From positions 1,503,088,545 to 1,503,152,544 of the forward strand of contig OX336388.2 in the NCBI GenBank assembly GCA_946902985.2: DNA of 64,000 bases. Reading direction: 5' to 3'. Below, in pieces: positions 37,201 to 49,200 of this stretch. The position numbers were made by a program, and so were the translations under genes. Under the pieces are notes generated by a model. It was not told the DNA's origin, searched no databases, and was given only the letters and a program-made list of their open reading frames with translations. Origin of the DNA: Meconema thalassinum. Taxonomy: Eukaryota; Arthropoda; Insecta; Orthoptera; Tettigoniidae. How positions within the stretch are numbered: the stretch's first letter is position 1; each line of letters opens with the position of its first letter.

Positions 37201-40200
37201 CTTGGTGAATTTTATTGTTAATTATTATATTGTCACTAGTGGAGTGGATTTTTTAATGAGTATTTGTCCTACCAGCACTTTTTTGCAGATTGTACAGTGG
37301 GGAAAAGCTCTTGTGGGAGTCATAGCCTTCTCCCAAAATATTACAGATTTACATGCAAATAAATTGGCACTTTCCCTTGTAGTTGATTTCACCTTGTATA
37401 TGTTGTAAAACTAGACTGACAAAATCTGTTGATTATATGGTATTTAATGTCCACTGATCTGGTGTTTTAACTTCACCAACTAAATAAATAACTGTGTCAC
37501 TATTTCTTAAACTACTCACCGTGAGTTTAATAAATGTTTACAACATTACTGATTGAAAGCTGACACTCAACTAAATGTTGAGAGCGAGCACACACAGGAG
37601 CAAGCCGATGTAGTGGCATAATGCAACATGATACAACTTTCTGGCCACTGTGGCATGGGTTCCTTGTCTTCGATATCAGCAAAATAGGTATTAAAATTCT
37701 TCATAGCCAAAAGAAAGAAGCTAGGGAATGTCCATGAAAATATTCAGAAGTTGAATTATAAGGACCACCCTAATATAGATAACTTTAAAAAAGGTTACCG
37801 GCATGAAGAAACAAATATTCATTGACTCAACTTGATAATTTCTTGAACAGAGAGGTCAACTTAAAACTCAAAAGGCTGCAATGTATCATTGAAAGTTGAC
37901 ACAAGTTTCTCAATTACTAATTACAAAGCATCCCCACATATTGCAATGTTTTGATGCTGCTCTCTAAGAATTTCACAAAATTCCCAATCACAGACTCACG
38001 TTTGTGAGAATTTTGTGTGCCATCTTCAAGAGCCATTTTGGTAATTAGGCTCATAGGTTATCAGAAGGTTCTACAACTACAAATAAAATACTACATAACA
38101 TTGTTTTAAAATGAAATGGGTGTAATATTACAGGATTTCTTCTCAAATTTCATAGGAAAATGAGCAAATTACTTTATGTGATATGAGAAATTGTGGGAAA
38201 TAATAATACATACAGTAACTAGATTGAAAACATTTTTGGTCATTGCTTTTTGTTTATTTAATTTAGTAATTGATTAATTCAGCATCATTCCTAAATTCCT
38301 GCCCATGAGCTGCATATTTTCATGTTAGCTTGAGATGCTCTTTTGCATTAATTGTCACACATTTTTCAAACAATTTGTCATTTCTTTAATCTGGTACTAC
38401 ATATAGCATCTTCTTTCTATGACAGACATCAGTGGCACACAATTTCCAGTTGAATCTGATCAGACTGGAAAGTAGAATACTGTAATGTAATTTGTAGTGT
38501 TAGTTAGTTGTTTTAACCTTTACACTGCTAGGCCCGATATCTCTCGGGTGCGGTAGAGCGTCACGTCCTTGCTGCGCCCGAGATATCTCATCGGCAACTT
38601 CATCTGAATAACATACTTTGAAAAAAATTTTCAGCATGGAGGGGTTTGATAGTCTCTCACAATATTAGCAGTGGAAAGGTTAAGGGGCAGAACAGCAAGG
38701 TCATCAGCCCCTGTGTGTATTGTAGTGTAATTCCTGTATTTATATTGACTATGTGGAAGAAGACAAATAGAAAAGAGCAGTATTACTGAGAGAAATTTTA
38801 TTAACAGCTAATTACCAGATGAAACAAATTCTTAATATAGTTCTGTTGTATTGTAGTTACCAGATGGTTTAGAATGGTGCCTCAATCCTTGGCCCACAAA
38901 GATCCAATCTTCAGATTGAAGCCGAGAGTCCAATGGAAAAATGAGCACAATAATATTGTGTGTGGTTTTCAAATGATTGACTTGCACTAAAAGCAGTGTA
39001 CAATGATAAGAGTCGTTCATTCATGGACATCTATTGTGAATATTTTGAAAGGAACAGTTACTGGTACAGTACCTAACTATTTAAACACAAGGGGTGGAAG
39101 AAGGCGTGAAGAAGAGAGGAGAAGACTGGACAAGGGTGGAGGCTGAGAGATGGTGGGAAGACAGAAGACGTTGGAGAGGCTTGTGTTCCAAACAGACCCG
39201 GCTAGTGGCTGGAAACTGTGCATGAAAATGATGACCTGAAGATGGTTTTTCTTTTGGAAGTTGGCCTACCATTGAATTTAAAACTAGGCCAATCCCAAAT
39301 TGAATTACATCATTATATAGCATACATTACACTGTATCTGCATTCAGGAGTTGTATACAATATTTTGAAACATTTGCTGTTCAAGATATTTTGGTCACAA
39401 TGAAACTGCTTGTTTTTTGCTTTAGTCAGACAAACCTCAACTGTGAGATACTGTAAAATGAATGTATATTAATGTATATTAACATTTTGGCATGCCATAG
39501 CATGATCACAAAATTGCAAGGTACAGTATTATCTTTAATATAATGGAGGTTATCACATTAATAAGGAGGCCTTTTCTCAATACTGGAAGGTCTGGTGAAA
39601 TCAAGCTTAGCATTATTTTAAAACCCATAATTTCTCTCTCTACAATCCTTATTTAATGAAAATCTACTTTGACATCTTTATTTTATATTATTATTATTAT
39701 TATTAACTTTATTGGCCACATTGGACCACTTGAGTCTTCCATGTACACTTTTTCCCTATGAAGGTTGTATTGTTTGAATCTTCTTATCTGCCCAGTACTT
39801 CTTCATTCGTTCTCATCGCAGTGTTCTTAATTCGTCGGAAATCTCTACAGGCCGTCTGTGCATCATTTCTGCTGAAAATTTGTGATTCTTAAGAAGGGTA
39901 GTAATTATTTTCTTGTTCTCTGCATCTGTAATTTCGAGTCCAACTGTTTTGAGATCCTCTTGAATTTCTTTGATCCAATGCCCTCCAGTCTTCTTTCCCA
40001 GCCCATTGGAACATGTGAGATTCAGTGGTGCATTTAACATTTTTGCTCCTCTAGGAACAATATATAATTTGCCTAATTAGCCTAATACCTACATGTATAC
40101 CATATTTCTAAAATAACCAGGTTTATGCTATAAAGTAATTAATGAATGACAAAAGCCTACATATTTCAAACAGAAAACTTTAAAACAAAGATGCAGAAAT

Positions 40201-43200
40201 AAAAAACTTACCACTCACACATGTTAGTGTCTAGCTTTGATGGTAGCAAATTAAATTATATCTCCATAGTACAGTTATCACTAGTCAGGGGGTCGGCTTC
40301 GTTGTGAAGTATGAGCAAGGCTTCAGTCTCTTGTGAAGGTAGTGCGCTGGTATGACGTCAACACTCTTATGAGCAAAAAAAAAAAGCATTCTCCTGAACA
40401 ATTTGTTAATGCCATACACAAAATTTTCTTAGAGCAAAGTGGTCATATGAAAACCTACTCTTTTCATAGAAATATTCTCATTTTGACTGGTCCATCACCA
40501 ATCCCATATAACTTCAGAAGTGCTGTGAAGTGTACACATTCGCTTGGGAAATCTGGTTACAAATCAGTTTCATATGATTCTTCATTCAGAAATGAAGTCT
40601 AATGAACTATCATTAGGTTACTGAAAACTGTGAAGGAGACTAACAGTATTTTTTTAAACCCTTCTTTCTCATAGCTAGTTCAGGATACACCTGATTGAGA
40701 ATTGGAAATACTGTAGTCTTCTGACCGTTAAATCTCATTGGAAAATAGTTCAATTATTTGGTCTGTCTAGTCAATACAAGGTTAACTGAAGCAAGGTTAT
40801 GAAATTAAAGAGTTATACATGTTTTGAACTAACAGGAGTTCTTCATGAGCAAGTGAAATTTCTCCCTACCAGTCAAAAGAACTTCAGTGTGTTTCTTTGT
40901 CAGCATGAAGTCTGAATTTTCTTGATCTTCCTCAGGTGCATTCATAGTCCATATTAATTGCCTCCATTGCTTTTTTTTTTGTTTGCCGGCCCCGTGGTGT
41001 TGGGGTAGCATGCCTGCCTCTCACCCGGAGGCCCCGGGTTCGATTCCCGGCTATGCCAGGGATTTTAGAAACTGACGTGAGGGCTAAAACGGGGTACACT
41101 CAGCCTCATGAGGACAATTGTGTAGCTGTCTGACACTGAGGCTGAGCTCCGATCACAAAAACCAAGATTAATGGCCGAGGGAACCCGATTCGCTGATCAT
41201 GCGTCACCCCAATATCTGCAGGCCAAATGGCTGGGCAGCGGTCGCTTGGTAGGCCTAGGCCCTTCATGGGCTGTAGTGCCAGGGGTTTTATTGATTTTTG
41301 TTTGGAAGAGTTGAATGTGCACAAAGAGTGCTAATGAACTCTAAAGTGATTTATATAATCCAAGCACTATTTCAATACAGCGTCTGTTTACACGTTGCAA
41401 TTTAACATCTATACTTTTAAATCTGTTCTGAATACTGTGTCTATGTACTGAGTTGATTCAGTAAGCCTGAAGCCTCATTTTGCACCAGTTGTTTATCGCA
41501 GGCATTTTTGATAACATGTGAGAGTCTTGATAACACTCCCAATTCGATTTAGACATGCTTTCCCTCTTGCTGAATAATGTTTTTGATAAACTCTTGATAA
41601 CACTCCCAATTCGATTTAGACATGCTTTTCCTCTTGCTGAATAATGTTTCTAATAAACTCATTTTACTGTTTTGCATCTTGGTTCCATAAAAGAAAATGT
41701 AGTTCCCAGCCTACTGTAGAACCAGAGAAAAAAGTATAACTTTGCTTTAAAGAATGAGTATGCTTTCTGACAACTTACAGTATACTTACGGTATTAGTGC
41801 CAACTTAATTCAAAGAATGCTTAAAGATCATATAATGTGTCTTCAGATTTCTTTTTGTAATTCATGCTTGTGCTTACACTGTCATAGGATAGGCCTCAAC
41901 AGTCTGTAATATCAATGGAATGTGTAGACAAGACTTTCAGTGCGGCTTTAACTTGTTTTTAAAACTTGTGTCAAGGGTTTGGAAAACAAGAGGAAATATT
42001 CAATAGGTTCCTCATTTTCGGTGATGTGACTTCATATGAAAGATAACTGATTGATATGTTAAATGTCTGCTGTAGAATCTGTTATTATTATTATACAGTA
42101 TTCTGTTTTGGGGTTTGAAGCCATTTTTTTCTGTGTTGCCTTAGTAAACAATAGTTTAGTGCTTTTCAGTCGGTCAACACGAATGTATCCAAAAGAGCTG
42201 GGTTATGCCATAATCCTGAAATAAATTAACTAGGATGACCAGTTTCAATCGTCAAGCGATCATCATCAGATCCATTACACTTAGGCTATAAAATCTATGT
42301 TAGAAAATACAGGTGAAAATATTTACAATATGTACAATTATTTAGTTGCAGTATAGGTAATGCAACTGTCGGTGTATGGTAAATGCAGTATATATGATGT
42401 TAGGTGCAATGCTAAATGGTGATAGATACACGGAGTTTGTAATTTGGAGTGACTCCGCACAGCACATATGAACAGGGGGGAAAAAAGGGAAAAACCAGTG
42501 TCGTTGAGATAACAGGCCATCTCAGTCGACCACACCTGGAGTAACTGTGAACACGAAAACTGCGTGCAGCTCCAGCTAGGAAGACAACCAGATAAGTAGT
42601 AACCTGTAACATTACAGTTTAACCATAGTTGATTTTTACAACCATATAATCACTCCAAATTACAAACTCCGTATATCTATCACCATTTAGCATTGCACCT
42701 AACATCATATATACTGCATTTACCATACACCGACAGTTGCATTACCAATACTGCAACTAAATAATTGTACATATTGTAAATATTTTCACCTGTATTTTCA
42801 AACATAGATTTTATAGCCTAAGTGTAATGGATCTGATAATGATCGCTTGACGATCGAAACTGGTCATCCTAGAGTATTTATTAATCTCATGTAATTTATT
42901 TCAGGATTAGGGCATAACCCAGCTCTTTTGGGTACATTCGTGTTATCGACTGAAAAGCACTAAACTCTGCCTAGTGGCTTGTCCATGTCTTCGTACAGAG
43001 AATTTCTGATGCCAATGTTCCTGGTCTTCAGCTTGTTCCTTCAGTCTGCTGTAACTCCTTCCAACCTTCATGTCATCCAGATGTTGAATTCTTCTTCTTC
43101 CCCGTCTTGTCGTTCCTTTGATCTTCCCTTCAATGACGTTGTGCATGAGCCCCTCATGTCTAAGTATATGTCCGATCCAGTTGGCCTTCCTCTGAAGAAT

Positions 43201-46200
43201 TGTATTCAGAAAAGTTTTTTTCTCACCTACTCTTCTCAGTACAGCATCGTTTGTCACCCGATCTGTCCACTTGATCTTCTCTATTCTCCTCCAGCACCAC
43301 ATTTCAAAACTTTCTAAGAATTTTCTTTCCCTTTTTCTCATTGCCCACGTCCCTGCTCCGTACAGTGCAATGCTCCAGATGTAACACTTCACCAATTTCT
43401 TCCTTAGTTCTAAACTCAACTTACTGGTGAACAGAGTCCTCTTCTTGTTGAATGCGGCTTTGGCCATGGCGATTCTGGCGCGAATTTCATTTGTGCATTG
43501 ACCATCTTTTGTGAGCAAGCTTCCCAAGTACTTCAACTGCTTCACATTCTCCAATTCTTGATTGTCGATAGTTATCCTCAATGCTTTCTCCCGTTTTGAT
43601 ATCCGCATCACTTTTGATTTCTCGATGTTGATTCCCATGCCATGTATCCTTTCAGTTTCCACCAACCGGTTCATCATGTGTTGCAGTTGTCTTTGATTTT
43701 TGGCGAGCACTACTAGGTCATCTGCAAACTTGATCCTGAAATTTCCGCATCCTTTCAAAGCTTCTTCCACCAGTCATTCACCATACAGGTTGAAGAGACT
43801 TGGCGATAGACAACATCCTTGTCTGACTCCTCTTCCTATTTCCACGCTGTTCATTTCTCCTTATTTCAGTCGGACCTTTACTCTTTGTCCCCGGTACAAA
43901 TTGAAAATTAGTCTCCGGTCTCTCCAGTTGATTCCTATCTCCTTAAGGATGTTCATAATTTTTGTCCAGTTGACCCTGTCGAAGGCCTTCTGCCAGTCTA
44001 TAAAACAAACGCAAACTTCTTCGTTAACAGTCAAAACTCTCTCTGACAATATCCTCACTATACCAATAGCATCTCTGGTTCCTTTTCCTTTCCTAAATCC
44101 AAATTGATCCTCTCCCATTACTTCTTCAATTTTGTGTTCTTGCAATGATCTTCGCCACATGTGAGATCAGACTATTGTTCCATAATCACTACATTTCGTA
44201 GCTTGTTTTTTCTTCTCAAGAGGAACCATTGTGACATCCAAAAAGTCCTTAGACCTTTCTCCATTTTCATAAATGTTGTTGATAAGTTGTGTCAGCACTT
44301 TCACACCTCCGTCTCTGATTTCTTTTAGTAAATCCACAGGTATGTCGTCTTCTCCTGTAGCTTTCCCTTTTTTCATGTCCTTAATTGCCTTCTCTACTTT
44401 CGTTGTCAGCATGCTGGGCCCTTTATCGTCTTCATCAATCGCCTCCTCTGTCTCTATGTCGATGTCTTGCTGAAGGTGTTCCTTATCGTAGAGTTCCTTT
44501 ATGTATTCTTCCCATATTTTCAGCACTCCCGCTTGTTCAGAAACCATTTGTCCTCTAGAGTCTTCTATTCCGAAAGTCCTTACTCCTTTGTTCTCGCTTC
44601 CTCCCAGCTCCTTCGTTTTCTGATACATGAGGTCGTACCATCCTCTTCTTAGTAGTTCCTCTATTTCATCGCACATTTCTTCTATGTACTTTTCCTTTGC
44701 TTTGTCTGTTTCTCTCCAGAGTGCATTGTTAAGTCTTCTGTATTCTTCTTCGTTTATATTTTTACACTTCCTCCTTTCCTCCATCATCTCATTGGTGATC
44801 CAAGGTTTCCTCGCTCTCTTTGCTTCCCTCCCAACTTCACTCTTTAAAGTATTCAACAAAACCAGTTAAACATTTCGCCCTTGCACTTCCACACTTGTAC
44901 TTGCATTTTCACTTCTCATTTCACTAAATTGTTGCTCCAATGATTCTCCTACTGTCTCATTGTTCACTCTTAACTTTTCCAAGTCCCATCTCTGCTTTCT
45001 CCTCCCACACTGTCGATTCCTCTTCAACCTTGTATTGATGTCTGCAATAATAAACAAAGTTTTTTATGTTCCGCCTAGTCAATACTTGTTTTATTCAAGA
45101 TTTTATCGTGACATAATCACTTGTCTTTAAGTATGTTGGTACATGTTTCGGTATCTTTTAGCATTGAGACCTTCATCAGCCTACGGTTTTGGTAGCACTC
45201 AATGACATTCATTACTAGTCCATGAAAATACTTATTAAAAATAACACACGGATGATTAAAATCACACATTAAAAAGTTTGTTAAAACACTGTCATAATAA
45301 AAGTTCGTTAAAAGCCTTAGATGTGGCTTGGTGCACTGTTTTGGTTTGCAATGTCCTGCTTCTGATAATAGCCCCCGAAAACCAGCAAGAGGTGACCATT
45401 CATAACTGGAAAAGAAAATCCCTGTGTGAAATATGGTAGGTATTAAACCGAAAAATGTGGAAGGCTGACAAAGAATAAGTAAAAATATATAAAAAAGATA
45501 TGTGATAAACTTACAGAGTGGTTGCGGCAGCGAGAAATCGGGCCGTGCTGAGGCATACGGAGACAGTGCAGTACTGATGTGGAATGGCTTGGGAGAAGCG
45601 GGCGAGGCTTCAGTTGAGGGGGGTTGGGAGGGGAAGTGTACTGGCAATTTATGGAGGACAGGAGCCGGAGGGGGTATGGGGAAGAGAGGTGGAATAAGGG
45701 TAATAGTAGATCCTCGATTAATTGATAAAATTAAGGTGGTTTGTATTTAACTCTGTAATTAGTTAAGGTCTCATAGAGTACATTGTTATTTTCAAAGTTG
45801 ATCTCATTGATATTGGTTAGGGGGTCTGTTCTTTGGGCAAAATCTATTTCGATTTCTTCCAATATGTTCATTGTGATACCTTTCTTGGCAAGGTGCAGGA
45901 TGCTCATGTCTTTGTTGATGTTAGTGAATTCATGTTTACTGTCCTTCATGTGGTTGGCCATAGCGGAGAATTTATTGTATTTTAGAGCATTAAAATGTTC
46001 ACCATATCTTGTAGCAAATGACCTACCGGTTTGTCCATAATAATTAGTTTCGTATTTGGTGCATTTCCACTTGTATATGCCTGATTTATTAAACTTATTC
46101 GTGTGGTTCAATTTGTTGGTGTTAAATAAAATATCTTTATTTGTATTAGTTGTTTTGTAGGCTATTTTTAGACCGCATTTTTTTAAAATATTGGAAATGC

Positions 46201-49200
46201 TGTAAGATTTGTTAAAGTACGTGAAGACTGCGTACTTGGGTGGCTCTTTTTGCTCTGGCGTTAGGTGGGTGACAGGTTTATTTTTAATTTTATTAATGAT
46301 GTTGTTAACTATTTGTGGCACAAAACCGTTTATTTTGGCAACTTGCTTAATAATTTTTAGCTCTTCACTTAGGCTTGCTTCGTCCAGAGGAAGGGATAAG
46401 GCTCTGTTGATCATGCTCTGAAATGCGGCTTTCTTTTGATTACCTGGGTGATTAGAGTCCTGCCTTATGGTTGTATGTGTTTGGGTTGGCTTTCTGAAAA
46501 TTTTATATGTTAATCTGTTATTAATCCGACTGACTGTGATGTCAAGGAAGTTTATTTTATTGTTTACCGCTGATTCTGATGTAAATTGTATATTTTTATC
46601 CAGACTATTTAATTTGTGCACTAATCCTTCTATGTTCAGGATCGTCTCATCTAATATTACAAATACATCGTCCACGTATCTATCCAAAAAAAAATATCCC
46701 GTCAATTTTGTTTATGCTTTCCTCATGTTCTAGATGATCTAAGTGTATATTGGCTACTATGCCAGAGAGCGGGGAACCCATTGACAGCCCCTCTTTTTGC
46801 TTGAAGATTTTATTATTGATGAGTGTGAAAAATGTGCGACTTTAAAAGTCAAAAAGTTGATGTCTGCAACCAAAAGGTTGTGATCCGAGTCGATATAGGC
46901 TGCTGGTATAGTCCTAGCGTCTTTCACACTGCCCCTAAACCTCTGTTTGAGAAGTATGTAGTCTATTTGATATCTGTTAGAGTCTCCTGGGCTCCTCCAT
47001 GTGTACAATTTGCTCTTTCTTTTCTTGAACCAAGTGTTCATCACCACTAAATTGTTTCTCTGACAGAATTCCACTGGCATCCCTCCTCTGTCGTTTCTTC
47101 TGCCTAATCCATATTGTCCCACAATGTTTGCTTTTCTACCTTGTCCAACCACACTATTCCAGTCACCCATTTTACTCTTCCTCTGCCTTCAGAGTGAATA
47201 TCATCTTCTATTTCATCGTACAATTTCTCCACTTCGTCGTCGTCATTATCTGATGTTGGCATGTACCTAGGTACACTTGAATTATCAGAATGTCCACTGG
47301 TTCTGCACTTAATTTCACAAACATTAAAGGATTGTTATGGCACACCACTTTAGTCACACTGTGCACTAGTTGATTTCCCATCACTATTGCTACACCATGT
47401 TCAAAACCTTGTCCACCTGAATAGAACATTGTGTAATTACCTGACACTATTTCACCACTATCTGTCCATCTCACTTCACTTAAACCCATTATCTTAACTT
47501 CACATTTTTCCATTTCTCCCTTCAAATTTTCCAGTTTTCCTGCTCTTTGAAGTGTTCTTACATTCCATGTCCCAATCCTAAAATTAAAATGTTCAACTCT
47601 TTTGATAACTCCTCCTAATGTACTCCCCACTCGGAGATCCGATCGGGGAAGTAGTTTACCTGTGGAACATTTTACTCCAGGAAGTGTCATCATTTATTTG
47701 GCTTGTCTGATGTCACTGATATGATTCTTTCACTCAATGGCTGGTTGCGTGGCTCAGCGGTAATGTTCTCACCTGCTGTTCTCAAGGTTGCTGGATTGAA
47801 TCCCGGCGCAGTCAGCTGGCATTTGAGGGTGTGCAAATGTGAGGGAGCCGTGTCAGTAGATTTACTGGCACTTTAAAGATCCCCTTCGGGGCAAAGTTAC
47901 GGCACCCCGGCGCCATAATAGTTAAAAGGGACATAAAACTAATAACATCATTATCTTACACTCGTTCAGAAAGCAGTTCTTCATCACAAATTGTTGAATA
48001 AATAAAACATTTCTGCTACTGTTATTAAGTTTGACATTTTCACAAGGTTGTTGCTTCTTCACAAATTTTGGAGAGCTGAAACAGAATCATCTACTGCATC
48101 CTGTAAGTTAAGTTATAGACCTACGGTATATTAGAGGCACAGTATTCACTTAAATATATACTTCAATTGAAAACTACCTTACTACAGTCCACATTATTGT
48201 TGTAGAATCACATTTACTTGCATATAACAAGTTTTCTTGTGAATTTGACACACTATTTTTATGATGCAAAACATATTATTATTCATGTTTAGAATACAAG
48301 AAACTAGAGGGAGGAGGAGGAGGGGAGTTTTGCTGCCAAAGCATACCAAAAGTCCATGAGATTTTGATCAATATAAAACAGAGCAAAAAAGAAAAAGGAA
48401 ATTGACCCTCAATTATGTTAAAACAAAAATCAGTTCTTAATCTGTTCACTTTCATGGTTCTCAGTATGAGGATTGGTTAGTGTTTGTTATGTAAGTAGCC
48501 CACGTACAGAAAAACAGAAAGTGGTTTCAATCCAGCATTGTAATGTTGACAGAATTAGAATACAAATCGTGTTGCATGCCAGTTGAGCAAATGCATTGCA
48601 TTTTTGAATTTGCTGATCTGTATGGATTTTTCCTGGATTTCATTATATATTGCTAACAGCCTTTACATTATCCTCTATAATGATTCAACAGTTATACTAT
48701 GCTCAAGATTTGTATTGCTATAACACTGTTACCACCATCACTTGCTATAACATGTTGTTCCAACTTCACATTACATGCAATGGCTTTGAGACCAAGTGTA
48801 TTCTCAGTTACGTCCAGAGATTTAGGCTGTACTCAACACCCCTTGGTGTTTGTATTGCCTTTCTACATTTAATTTAAATGAGCTACTCCATGCATGTATT
48901 ACATTTGATTTTGAACAATAGAATGGTTTGAATATTGTTCTCGGTTAGCTACTGAGCATTCATATTTATATGTAAGTACAATTTCTTGTTGATCCATTGA
49001 TTAAATTGATTGAATTCTGTAGTCAGTTCATTGCTAGTAAGTAAAGCCTTTAGTAACATGTATTTCATGGAATTAAACTTAATGCTTATTCATGGATTGG
49101 TACTATACTGAATAGATCTGTCCATTGATTGATTGATTGATTGATTGGATAATTGATTGACTATGTCATTAAGTTTATATCAATTATTTTCTCTGGTCTG

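Larger units (their letters stand above)
42967..47697 (-). pseudogene. RTE-like LINE with endonuclease and RT, split by a Penelope element
   Basis: On the minus strand: endonuclease N-part 47693-47208 ([27 protein letters not shown]), C-part 47170-46857 ([39 protein letters not shown]), then after the Penelope insertion 45046-44866 and 44859-44167 (linker; [11 protein letters not shown]), 44160-43861 ([34 protein letters not shown]) and 43770-42967 ([37 protein letters not shown]). The linked order is that of complete RTE-like proteins, about 2.9 kb without the insert. Stops at about 43785-43865 and frame breaks show it is inactive. Confidence 0.9.

Noticed and set aside
45117..45647. 176-residue minus-strand open frame
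   Set aside because: It lies in the 3' region of the Penelope element, has no domain, and overlaps the hammerhead-like signature.
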